Positions 25,234-32,700 of a stretch of 32,700 bases of DNA are shown here, piece after piece. Made by a program: the position numbers and the translations under genes. Every line of letters starts with the position of its first letter. The stretch's first letter is position 1. The stretch spans positions 1 to 32,700 of the forward strand of contig OMJF01000095.1 of NCBI GenBank assembly GCA_900299285.1. Direction: 5' to 3'. The stretch is from Anabaena sp. 54. Lineage in GTDB: Bacteria > Cyanobacteriota > Cyanobacteriia > Cyanobacteriales > Nostocaceae. The notes under the pieces were generated by a model. The model was not told where the DNA came from. It saw nothing but the letters and a program-made list of their open reading frames with translations, and did no database searches.

Positions 25234-25263
25234 TGTAGAGACGTTTCATGAAACGTCTCTACA
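25234..25263. repeat. Perfect 30-bp palindrome, TGTAGAGAC family
   Basis: The arms TGTAGAGACGTTTCA and TGAAACGTCTCTACA are exact inversions with no spacer. It lies between the TauD-like gene and the redoxin gene and may influence the transcript. Confidence 0.85.
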
Positions 25264-25303
25264 TTATTCCCAATTTTTTACAAGATAATGGGGTTGAGTG
25301 AGA

Positions 25304-26212
25304 TTAAGCTGCTACAAGACTAAGAATATATGCGGAAGAATCACCTTTAATGGCTTGACTATATTTACCATCAATACCTAAAGGAAGATCACCAGCAATG
25401 GTTACACGCTGTACACGACGGGGTTGATCTCCATAATCAGCGATCGCATAATGTTGAGTAGCGCGGTTATCCCAAAATGCCACATCCCCAACTTGCCAAC
25501 GCCAACGCACTGTGTTCTCAGGTCGTGTAATATAAGATTGCAATAAGCGAATAATATCTGCTGATTCAGTGGAAGATAAACCGCGAATTTGACGCACAAA
25601 ACCACCAATAAACAAACCTTTTTCCCCAGATTCAGGATGAATTCTCACCACTGGATGCAAGGTTTCATATACCGTTGAAGTAAACACATCTCGGTAAGAT
25701 TTCACTTCTTCAGGTATATCAAAGGCTGTGGCATAATCATAAGCATTACTATGTACAGCCCAAAGTTTATCCGCTAAATTCCGCAAATGCTCCGGCAAAT
25801 CTTGGTATGCAGTCACCGAATTTGCCCAAACAGTATCCCCTCCCGCCGGCGGAATTACCAATGCCCTCAAGACTGAGCCAAGGGGCGGACGATCTACAAA
25901 TGTGACATCGGTGTGCCAGTTATTCGCACGGGCAACAGTGCGGCTATAATCTAAATCCAATACTTCTGGATGTCCAGGAAGTGATGGAACTGTGGGATGT
26001 GCAGTAGTGATTTCACCAAAACGACGCGCAAAATTTACTTGTCCATCAGCATCAAGTTCTTGGTTACGGAAGAAAATGACTTTATATTGAACTAAGGCTT
26101 TTCTAATTTCGCTGATGATTTCATCACTGAGGTGATCCGCTAAATTAACACCTTTAATTTTCGCACCGATACGTCCAGCAATGGGTTTGATTTCTATGTT
26201 TTGATAACTCAT
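25304..26212 (-). CDS. tauD: TauD/TfdA-type 2-oxoglutarate-dependent dioxygenase
   Basis: This is a 302-residue Fe(II)/2-oxoglutarate oxygenase. The metal-binding facial triad is His100 and Asp102 in NNWHTDVTF and a distal His254 in NRATQHYAI. An Arg follows at about 265-269 for 2-oxoglutarate. TauD members release sulfite from taurine, and related ones act on alkyl sulfates, alkyl sulfonates or aryloxy acids. I cannot choose between them by eye. Together with the ssuA-like gene it fits organosulfur scavenging, but it lies 17 kb away. A gene remnant lies just upstream on the same strand. Confidence 0.88.
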   Translation of the reverse strand: MSYQNIEIKPIAGRIGAKIKGVNLADHLSDEIISEIRKALVQYKVIFFRNQELDADGQVNFARRFGEITTAHPTVPSLPGHPEVLDLDYSRTVARANNWHTDVTFVDRPPLGSVLRALVIPPAGGDTVWANSVTAYQDLPEHLRNLADKLWAVHSNAYDYATAFDIPEEVKSYRDVFTSTVYETLHPVVRIHPESGEKGLFIGGFVRQIRGLSSTESADIIRLLQSYITRPENTVRWRWQVGDVAFWDNRATQHYAIADYGDQPRRVQRVTIAGDLPLGIDGKYSQAIKGDSSAYILSLVAA

Positions 26213-26596
26213 AAATCTGTGTTCTCAATGTAGGAATAGTTAAATGCAGAGTTTGACTAAGCAGCGACAGCAACGGGAGCAACAAATTTAGCATATCGCT
26301 CAATATAGAACTCTTTGGAGTGAGCGATCGCCTGAACAGATGGACGTTCTTTAAGTGCGTGTTTCCACTGTCTTGACGGGGTTTGAATAATTTATGGACG
26401 GCTTGAGACAAAATAAAAACTACAGTTTGTTGACCGATTTACTAGTGATTGTTTTAGTATTATTACACGACCAGAAAGAAAATTCAAGTGGTTTTACAAA
26501 AAATTTGTGCCTCCATAAATTTATGGCTTACAAAAGATTAGTATATCTAAATAATTATTGAGCTATACTTATGAGCAAAAGGTAAAATGAAGAAAA
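26213..26596. other. 384-bp intergenic region upstream of the TauD-like gene
   Basis: Apart from the 3' gene remnant at 26257-26391 on the minus strand and one HIP1 octamer near 26323, it is AT-rich and shows no intact gene. It must include the promoters of the divergent tauD-like and DOPA-dioxygenase-like genes. Confidence 0.5.
26257..26391 (-). pseudogene. 3' remnant of a gene, possibly glutathione S-transferase
   Basis: Reading leftward from about 26391, the frame gives WKHALKERPSVQAIAHSKEF, then YIERYAKFVAPVAVAA, and a stop at 26257. Upstream of that stretch the frame meets a stop within about 9 codons and has no start. The WKxALKERPSVQ and FYIERYAKF pattern resembles the C-terminal helices of bacterial glutathione S-transferases. 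It looks like the end of a deleted gene. The identification is by eye only. Confidence 0.4.
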
Positions 26597-26872
26597 ATGA
26601 ATACAAATAATGACATTACTGGTTTTCACGCACATATTTATTTTGATGCTATTACTCGTGAAGCTGCTGCTCGTGTAAGAGAAAGTTTAATTGCTAAATT
26701 TGATGTAAGATTGGGATGTTGGCATGAACAACCTATAGGGCCACACCTAAAATCAATGTATCAAATAGCATTTTTACCACATCAGTTTGGTGAAGTTGTG
26801 CCTTGGTTAATGGTTAATAGAGAAGGTTTAGATATTTTGGTTCATCCAGAAACGGGAGATAGTCCTTTTTGA
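26597..26872 (+). pseudogene. C-terminally truncated DOPA 4,5-dioxygenase-like gene
   Basis: The 91-residue frame starts MNTNNDITGFHAHIYFDAIT and keeps the family motifs HAHIYF, GPHLKSMYQIAF and ILVHPETGD. DOPA 4,5-dioxygenase-like proteins usually continue another 15 to 25 residues after the HPxTGD motif. Here the frame gives only SPF and stops, and the bases that follow encode the N-terminus of a different protein in another frame. I infer a deletion joining the two genes near 26855-26862. The conserved His residues remain, so some activity is possible. Confidence 0.65.
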
Positions 26873-26996
26873 CCTGGATGGAACTCTAACTGATCCTAAA
26901 CCGGGGATTACTCGCTGTATTCAGTATGCTTTATCGGAACTTGGTTATAAACCACCAGATGCTAATAGACATCTGGTGGTAATTAAATGTGCGTAG
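26859..26996 (+). pseudogene. Beheaded HAD-family phosphatase fragment
   Basis: In a frame shifted relative to the dioxygenase, the DNA reads IVLFDLDGTLTDPKPGITRC, then about 15 residues of the next helix (IQYALSELGYKPPDA), and runs into a MITE at 26965, ending at a stop at 26994. FDLDGTLTD is motif I of HAD phosphatases such as phosphoglycolate phosphatase. There is no start codon, and motifs II-IV are missing. It is a dead fragment between two rearrangement junctions. Confidence 0.75.
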
Positions 26997-27060
26997 TCAC
27001 CAAACCTTTGTAGGGACAATTCATGAATTGTCCCTACGATAATTCTCACCAGATGTCTAT
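26965..27060. mobile_element. 96-bp MITE-like element, ATAGACATCTGGTG termini (copy B)
   Basis: The ends ATAGACATCTGGTG and CACCAGATGTCTAT are exact 14-bp inverted repeats. The centre carries GTAGGGACAATTCA / TGAATTGTCCCTAC, an exact inverted pair. Copy A is at 23676-23769. The right end supplies the last base of the argS stop codon (27060), and the left end cuts the HAD fragment. Confidence 0.85.
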
Positions 27061-28817
27061 TACATCCTTTCTAAAACCTTAATTCCTAACAAAGATAATC
27101 CCAACTTGAGAGTTTTTGCAGTTAAATCACATAACATTAACCGCGAAGTTCTAGCAGGTTCTTGAGATTTGAGAACCGGGCAATTTTCATAGAATTTGTT
27201 AAACTTATCGCTGAGTTGATACAAATAATCACACAAACGATTAGGTAATAAATCCTGTTCTACTTCCTTAATCACTTCATCAAGTTGTAGAAGATGTTTA
27301 GCTAAAGTTAATTCTGCATCTTCTTTAAGTAAGATTTGGCGATTTATTCCCAAGTTGGTAAAGTCAATATTCCCTTGACGACTAATACCTTGAATCCTGA
27401 CATAAGCATAGAGAAGATAAGGGGCTGTATTGCCTTTGAGAGATAACATTTTGTCATAACTAAAGACATAACTGCTGGTGCGATTTTGGCTTAAATCTGC
27501 ATATTTAACTGCACTAATTCCCACAACTTCCGCGACATTTTGGATAAATTCTTCTGTTTCTGTGCGTCCGTCTTCTTGTAATCTATTTTCTATGTCTGCA
27601 CGAGCGCGGTTAATAGCTTCATCTAATAAATCTCGTAACCGCACAGTATCCCCAGAACGAGTTTTGAATTTTTTACCATCTTCACCTAATACTAACCCAA
27701 AAGGAACATGAACTAATTCCACATCATCAGGAATCCAATTTGCTTTTTTTGCGACTTGGAAAAATTGGGCAAAGTGGTTAGATTGTCCTTCGTCTGTCAC
27801 ATAAATTATCCGCTTGGCGGCATCTTTTTGAAGGCGATAACGTAAAGCTGCTAAATCTGTAGTTGCGTAGTTATAACCACCGTCTGATTTTTGCACAATT
27901 AAAGGTAAAGGATTTCCTTCTCTATTGGTAAAACCATCCAAGAAAACACATTTTGCCCCTTGACTTGATTCTAATAATCCTGTAGTTGTTAGATCTTCCA
28001 CAACTTTTGATAATAAGGGATTATAAAAAGACTCACCTCTTTCTATTAATTTGATATTCAGTAAATCATAAATGATTTTAAATTCCTGTCGAGATTGTTC
28101 ACATAACAATTTCCAAGCATGAAGAGTATCTTCCGCACCAGCTTGTAATCTCACAACCTCTTGACGGGAACTTTCTTGAAAAACCGGATCTTCGTCAAAT
28201 CGTTGTTTAGCTTGGCGGTAAAAATTAACTAAATCCCCAATATTTAAAGCATTTGCGGTAGTGAGTGCTTCTGGATAAGCTTCCCGCAAATAGGTAATTA
28301 ACATCCCAAATTGCGTACCCCAATCACCAACATGATTTAATCTTAAAACATCATGACCACAAAATTCTAAAATCCGGGCAATGGAATCACCAATAATCGT
28401 AGAACGTAAATGTCCAACGTGCATTTCTTTGGCAATATTCGGACTAGAAAAATCCACAATTTGCTTTTGGGGATTTGTCGCTTTAGGTATTCCCAATCTA
28501 GAATCTAATTGAATGGCGTTAAGTTGTGCTTCGAGGTAAGATGTTTGTAATTTGAGGTTAATAAAACCGGGTCCAGCGATTTCTGGAGGTTCACAAATAT
28601 CAGATATATCTAATTTACTGACAATTTCCCCAGCAATGATTCTGGGTTGCTTTCCTAACTTTTTACTCAAGGATAAAGCCACATTAGCTTGATAATCACC
28701 AAATTTAGGATTACTTGCGGAAACTAAAATTGGATCTGTATTGGTGTAATCTGTACCAAAAGCAGCCACTAAAGCCTGTGTTAATTTGAGTTTTAGTTGT
28801 TCTTGTGTAGCGTTCAT
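27060..28817 (-). CDS. argS: Arginyl-tRNA synthetase
   Basis: This is a 585-residue class I aminoacyl-tRNA synthetase of normal length for Arg[21 protein letters not shown] contains the HIGH-type motif (HVGH, about residues 133-136) and KFKTRSGDT is in the KMSKS-loop position. It attaches arginine to its tRNA and is essential. Its stop codon lies exactly at the edge of a MITE (26965-27060). The ending KVLERM looks like the conserved ArgS C-terminus, so the protein is probably intact. Confidence 0.97.
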   Translation of the reverse strand: MNATQEQLKLKLTQALVAAFGTDYTNTDPILVSASNPKFGDYQANVALSLSKKLGKQPRIIAGEIVSKLDISDICEPPEIAGPGFINLKLQTSYLEAQLNAIQLDSRLGIPKATNPQKQIVDFSSPNIAKEMHVGHLRSTIIGDSIARILEFCGHDVLRLNHVGDWGTQFGMLITYLREAYPEALTTANALNIGDLVNFYRQAKQRFDEDPVFQESSRQEVVRLQAGAEDTLHAWKLLCEQSRQEFKIIYDLLNIKLIERGESFYNPLLSKVVEDLTTTGLLESSQGAKCVFLDGFTNREGNPLPLIVQKSDGGYNYATTDLAALRYRLQKDAAKRIIYVTDEGQSNHFAQFFQVAKKANWIPDDVELVHVPFGLVLGEDGKKFKTRSGDTVRLRDLLDEAINRARADIENRLQEDGRTETEEFIQNVAEVVGISAVKYADLSQNRTSSYVFSYDKMLSLKGNTAPYLLYAYVRIQGISRQGNIDFTNLGINRQILLKEDAELTLAKHLLQLDEVIKEVEQDLLPNRLCDYLYQLSDKFNKFYENCPVLKSQEPARTSRLMLCDLTAKTLKLGLSLLGIKVLERM

Positions 28818-29127
28818 TATGTAAATTATATCTGGGTCTGTTGTTTAATGATGTTATCTTTGATCATCTGAGATTTTCCACCTCAAGAATAGAGATTGTA
28901 GCAAATTTTTTCATCTAAAATCTAAAATTCTTGATCATTGGGAAACCAGTTATCATCTAGGGCTGGGACTAGACTAATTTTAGAGGTTGTCTTAAAAGTC
29001 ATGCTCAAGATAGCGCAGCGTAGTGAAGCATCTTTAGAGTAACCGCTCAAATCCTAGAATGGTTAATTAATTGTAATATGATTATATTTTTAGTAAGTAA
29101 CTATGAATATTACCCAACCTCACTACC
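28818..29127. other. 310-bp intergenic region between argS and the kinase gene
   Basis: AT-rich, divergent promoter region. It contains a GATAGCGCAGCGTAGTGAAG segment (from 29009) related to cyanobacterial dispersed repeats. I see no gene or RNA. Confidence 0.5.
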
Positions 29128-30759
29128 ATGAATTACCCGACATATTATTGTACCAGACCAGGCTGCCCCCAACCTGAAAACCACTTAGAAGATAATGACC
29201 CCAACTGTCAAGCCTGTGGAATGCCTCTGATTCTATCAAGTTCAAAGAGGCGGTATCAACCTATAAAGCCCCTGGGTAAAGGAGGGTTTGGGGAAACTTT
29301 TCAAGCTATTAACTTAGAAAGCTTGAATCAAGGTTACTGTGTAGTTAAAAGATTGTATATTAATCCTAAAAATTTAGGTGCAGACAAAACACCCGAACAA
29401 AAAGCAGCACTAAAACAAGCCATTGAAAAGGCCTTTAAACGGGAGGCGCGGGTTTTAGAATATTTAGGAGATCAAACCGGACAAATTCCCTCTTTATACG
29501 ATTATTTCCACTTCACCGCTCCTCCCTTTGGGCAAAATACTGACTCTGAATATCAATATTTAGTGCAACAATACATTGAAGGTGAAGAACTATCCCAGGA
29601 GTTGGAGTATCGGGGGAGATTCTCAGAATCAGAGATTATTGATGTGTTACAGCAAATTCTCCCAGTGCTGAAACTAATTCACAGTGTTAACTATGATGGT
29701 ACACTAAGTATACATCGGGATATTAAACCCAGTAATATTATCCGGGAACAAGGAACTAACAAGCTAGTTCTCATTGATTTTGGTGCCGTTAAGCAGATTA
29801 TGCCCGGCGAAAATGATCCCCAAAAATCTGTAGTTTTTGGTACTCCTATATATGCACCCCCAGAACAAGGAAGAATTGTTTACCCTTCCACTGATTTATA
29901 TGCCCTAGCAGCATCATGTATTCAATTATTAACTACGGACAACCTGGATAATATCCGTAATTACGCTAATCAATGGCAATGGAGAAACAAATACCCTGGG
30001 ATTGTTAGTGATAAATTGGCTGACATACTAGATAAAATGCTACATCCACAACCGGAGAATCGTTATCAGTCAGCAGCAGATGTAATTAAAGCTGTGGAGA
30101 AAGTTACCCCACAAAATCAGGAGACAAATTCAAATAATGATGATCAAACTCAGACTACTGCTACCGGGAAACAACGGCCATTAAAACTACTGATAAGCAG
30201 TGCGACGGCGGTAATGATGGCGGTGTTTATATATATTATTGTTAACCGGATTCCGCCCAGTCCCCACGTGAAGATATTGAAAGACCCGGACACTGGAATT
30301 GAGTTAAGCTATCCTCAAAGTTGGAATCTGGTGACAAAAAATAAAAATCTCTTCACTAAGGATAGATTTGAGTTGACTCCCACCGACTCTCTCAATAGTC
30401 CTGACTTTCCCTCTATATTCATTAGCCAAGAAGAGTTACCCCCAGAGGAAACCCTGACAAAGTATACAAACTCCTATTTACAACAACTCAAAGACAACGG
30501 GTATACTATTGACACATCTCAACAGATTATCATTAATCAACGTCCAGGATATCAAGTGGTTTACACCAACAAACAAGACCCTAACAAATCAGTGCATTAT
30601 CTGGAAACTTGGACGATCTACTGTGGAAAACTGTATACTCTCACCTATAAAGGCGAAGAACCATTTTACAGTCAATTCGCCCCCACCGTCAAGGAGCATA
30701 TATTACCTTCCTGGAAAATTAATTTACCAGCTACAAGCCCCCGACCTGTAATCTTCTGA
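29128..30759 (+). CDS. Ser/Thr protein kinase with four-Cys prefix and C-terminal extracytoplasmic domain
   Basis: The 543-residue protein starts with a four-Cys prefix (C8, C13, C27, C30) and continues with a kinase domain: GKGGFGETF (50-58), Lys74 in VVKR, HRDIKPSN (196-203, catalytic Asp198), and DFG at 217-219. Next comes a single membrane segment near 353-373 (SATAVMMAVFIYIIV). A C-terminal domain of about 165 residues with IELSYPQSWNL and FISQEELPPEETLTKYTN resembles the PsbP/DUF1795-like fold. It is thus a membrane kinase with a probable periplasmic sensing domain, a common cyanobacterial layout. The target is unknown. Confidence 0.9.
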   Translation: MNYPTYYCTRPGCPQPENHLEDNDPNCQACGMPLILSSSKRRYQPIKPLGKGGFGETFQAINLESLNQGYCVVKRLYINPKNLGADKTPEQKAALKQAIEKAFKREARVLEYLGDQTGQIPSLYDYFHFTAPPFGQNTDSEYQYLVQQYIEGEELSQELEYRGRFSESEIIDVLQQILPVLKLIHSVNYDGTLSIHRDIKPSNIIREQGTNKLVLIDFGAVKQIMPGENDPQKSVVFGTPIYAPPEQGRIVYPSTDLYALAASCIQLLTTDNLDNIRNYANQWQWRNKYPGIVSDKLADILDKMLHPQPENRYQSAADVIKAVEKVTPQNQETNSNNDDQTQTTATGKQRPLKLLISSATAVMMAVFIYIIVNRIPPSPHVKILKDPDTGIELSYPQSWNLVTKNKNLFTKDRFELTPTDSLNSPDFPSIFISQEELPPEETLTKYTNSYLQQLKDNGYTIDTSQQIIINQRPGYQVVYTNKQDPNKSVHYLETWTIYCGKLYTLTYKGEEPFYSQFAPTVKEHILPSWKINLPATSPRPVIF

Positions 30760-31034
30760 CAATTAAATGTTGACTGGAAACCGCATACTTAAATTTCTGG
30801 AAATGTCTATTTACATCGGTGGATAATTGTGCTACGGTAGCATCGGGGGGTGTTTGAAAAATTTCCAGGAGATGTTTCATTGCGCTACGCTGCATACCAT
30901 ACGGAAAGCAAGCTACAACATGACAAAGAAACAGAATTTTAAGACAAACTCTCAATCGGCTGATATTACTATCAATAGCCAAAGTATTCAAAAACATTAA
31001 CCAAAATTTGCTTTTACAACTTTACAGCCCTGTT

Positions 31035-31661
31035 ATGAAAACATACGTGAAAGTACCCTTAACAGCCCTAGCTGTAGCCTTGAGTGTATCTACCGTTGCG
31101 GTGATTAATAACCAACCCACCGCAGCCCAAGCCCAGGACTTTTTCTGCGGGACTAACTGGACTCCAAATGCAGATGTTGCCTACCCTGCTACCATGGTAC
31201 GTCACAGTAGTGGGAATATCCCCATTATTACCTGGACTGAGAAGAGTAGGATTAATGACACCTGGACACCTCGGAAACGTTGTCAGTCTGTGTCTCAACG
31301 GTTTCAAGAATTGAATCGTCAACAAAAACTCCAAAAGCTGGTAGTGGGAAGGGTGAATAATCAATCCGTCATCTGCGGCTTGGGTCTTGGTGAACGAAAC
31401 TGTAATAGTAATAATACTTTGCTGACAGTCACCAATGGCACAGATCCGGTCAAGTTCCTAGATGGTCTATTAAATACCCGTGCTAATGCCTCTGGTAAAC
31501 CAGTTTTATTGAACAGCAATGACCGAGGCAGAGTTGCAATTCCCGACGAGAATAGTGATGGGGTTGTCCAGGTGAGCATAGATGATATTATTAACGCTCA
31601 TCTGTCTGCCCCTAGTCCCAATTTGCAGCAGCCACAACCCCAGCCCGAACGCATTTGGTAA
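31035..31661 (+). CDS. COP23-domain secreted protein
   Basis: The 208-residue protein has a signal peptide (hydrophobic VPLTALAVALSVSTVAVI, cleavage near TAAQAQ), then DFFCGTNW. The rest, with PIITWTEKS, TPRKRCQSVSQRFQELNRQ and VICGLGLGERNC, matches the cyanobacterial COP23 (circadian oscillating protein 23) pattern with conserved Cys residues. The ATG at 31035 gives a clean signal peptide. A longer TTG frame from 31008 is unlikely. Function is unknown. It lies between a kinase and a trypsin-WD40 gene, an arrangement that may be functional. Confidence 0.85.
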   Translation: MKTYVKVPLTALAVALSVSTVAVINNQPTAAQAQDFFCGTNWTPNADVAYPATMVRHSSGNIPIITWTEKSRINDTWTPRKRCQSVSQRFQELNRQQKLQKLVVGRVNNQSVICGLGLGERNCNSNNTLLTVTNGTDPVKFLDGLLNTRANASGKPVLLNSNDRGRVAIPDENSDGVVQVSIDDIINAHLSAPSPNLQQPQPQPERIW

Positions 31662-31663
31662 CT

Positions 31664-31819
31664 TACAGCTATTTTCAGGTAAATAAACCACAAACCGACC
31701 TCTCTGGTAAACCTCTCTCCTGCAAGGAAAAAGGCTTTGATTTACTCCCCTTCCCTGGTAGGGAAGGGGCTGGGGGTTAGGTCTAATAATTGTGGCTCAA
31801 ATACATGAAAACTGCTGTA
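31664..31819. mobile_element. 156-bp MITE-like element, TACAGCT/TGCTGTA termini (copy 3)
   Basis: The left end TACAGCTATTTTCAGGTA and the right end TACATGAAAACTGCTGTA are near-perfect inverted repeats. The outer arms match those of 10653-10758 and 16303-16409. It holds a nested CCCCTTCCC-TGGTA-GGGAAGGGG hairpin followed by CTGGGGGTTAGG, a widespread cyanobacterial motif. Confidence 0.55.
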
Positions 31820-31857
31820 AAACCCTTGTCCGGTTACCCTCAAGTGATGGATGATCT

Positions 31858-32700
31858 ATGAGATTTACCCCCGAACTAGCAGTAATTTTAGGCACTACCA
31901 CAGCAACAGTGGTGTATTTACAACCAGTTGTAGCTGTTAACCCAGTGGAAATACCCTGGGAGACGGCAGAAGTAATTAACTACATTGCTCAACAAATCAC
32001 CGTCAAAATCGGTGGCTTGGATGGTAAAGGTTCTGGGGTAATGATTAATCGTCAAGGTAATGTTTATACCGTCTTCACCGCCTTTCATGTTGTGGAAAAG
32101 CCAGGGGATTACGAGGTAATTACTCACGATGGGGAGAGCCACAAGATTGACCAAATTGAGCGCCTACGAGGATTAGATCTAGCCATCATTACTTTTACCA
32201 GCCGTAAAGAGTATAAAGTGGCGGACGTGGCAGATTCCCGCACGGTGAACAACGGTTCTCCCCTATATTATGCCGGGTTTCCCGCCAATGCCCCCAAAAG
32301 TACCAATCCCAGACAGTATCAGTTTACAGCAGATAAACTGACATCCCGCAGTCAGGGAGAAAAGCAAGGATACGACTTAATTATGTCCGGTAAACCCCAA
32401 CCGGGAGTCAGTGGCGGTCCAATTTTTGACCAGAGGGGGTTTGTCATTGGCATCTATGGTAAATCGGAATTGGACTCCGTAACCAGAGATGGGGTGCAAG
32501 GTATCCCTATAGAGAAAATCCCTAACCTCTCCCGGCGGGCGCGGGTAGTTCCCTGGTCAAGTTCTACCTTAGTCACCACCCTCACGGGACATTCAGGTTT
32601 CGTTACTTCAGTAGCCTTCAGCCCCGATGGTAAAACCTTAGCTTCTGGGAGTAGGAATAACACCATCAAACTGTGGAATGTCGCTACGGGGAAGTCAATC
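31858..32700 (+). CDS. Trypsin-like serine protease with WD40 repeats, 3' end beyond window
   Basis: The open frame from the ATG at 31858 stays open to the window end (281 residues so far). After a hydrophobic leader ([15 protein letters not shown]) comes a trypsin-like peptidase domain with His77 in FTAFHVV, Asp107 in LDLAIITF and Ser185 in GVSGGPIF, the expected triad order. Then a WD40 repeat begins: [20 protein letters not shown] at about 242-261, followed by [18 protein letters not shown]. More WD40 repeats should follow downstream. It is likely exported, with the protease acting in the periplasm. The substrate is unknown. Confidence 0.88.
   Translation, partial: MRFTPELAVILGTTTATVVYLQPVVAVNPVEIPWETAEVINYIAQQITVKIGGLDGKGSGVMINRQGNVYTVFTAFHVVEKPGDYEVITHDGESHKIDQIERLRGLDLAIITFTSRKEYKVADVADSRTVNNGSPLYYAGFPANAPKSTNPRQYQFTADKLTSRSQGEKQGYDLIMSGKPQPGVSGGPIFDQRGFVIGIYGKSELDSVTRDGVQGIPIEKIPNLSRRARVVPWSSSTLVTTLTGHSGFVTSVAFSPDGKTLASGSRNNTIKLWNVATGKSI

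Noticed and set aside
30731..30997. 88-codon reverse frame after the kinase gene
   Set aside because: It overlaps the kinase end, has no family resemblance and carries a repeat-like GCGCTACGCTGCAT stretch.

Overview
The window looks like chromosomal DNA from a filamentous, heterocyst-type cyanobacterium (Nostocales). The evidence is the many HIP1 octamers (GCGATCGC), a heptamer tandem repeat, AT-rich coding sequence, cyanobacterial families (COP23, DUF2808, a Ser/Thr kinase with a four-Cys prefix, a trypsin-WD40 protein) and many palindromic or MITE-like repeats between genes. The species cannot be named from the sequence.

Layout. Positions 1-3300 hold a 25-bp tandem array, then a flavoprotein, a 2x[4Fe-4S] ferredoxin and a D-2-hydroxyacid dehydrogenase, all on +. 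Positions 3367-7453 hold a chromate transporter cut off inside its second domain, abutting a convergent MFS exporter, then an SDR oxidoreductase and the Mrp-type Fe-S carrier ATPase on -. Positions 7754-16206 form a sulfur-flavoured block on +: a sulfonate-type periplasmic binding protein, an AprA-like flavoprotein, a dienelactone-hydrolase-like protein, O-acetylhomoserine sulfhydrylase (metY), homoserine O-acetyltransferase (metX), an AprB-like ferredoxin, a HEAT-repeat protein and a tyrosine/dual-specificity phosphatase. Positions 16400-20025 are accessory: a DUF2808 secreted protein, a small overlapping gene pair, a frameshifted hypothetical gene, an orphan antitoxin-like gene and an unrecognised 384-residue metal-binding protein with an internally duplicated domain. 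Positions 20179-23553 form a tight ABC exporter / MarR regulator / MFS exporter operon. Positions 23850-27060 show decay: a higB toxin gene with a nonsense codon beside an intact higA, a thiol-peroxidase-like protein, a TauD-type dioxygenase, a 3' gene remnant, and a truncated DOPA-dioxygenase joined to a beheaded HAD phosphatase fragment that ends in a MITE touching the argS stop codon. Positions 27060-32700 hold argS, the Ser/Thr kinase, a COP23 protein and a trypsin-WD40 protein running off the end.

How the genes may work together (inference). Sulfonate binding (SsuA-like), oxygenolytic desulfonation (TauD-like), two flavoprotein/ferredoxin pairs and MetX/MetY together suggest organosulfur scavenging, with sulfide or sulfite going into homocysteine. 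The AprA-like/AprB-like pair split by metY-metX is the most interesting metabolic feature. The 384-residue protein with two IHVH-containing repeats around a Cys/His zinc-ribbon-like core, under a perfect palindrome, is the best candidate for something undescribed. Several genes are visibly broken, and repeat elements lie at or near some of the breakpoints.
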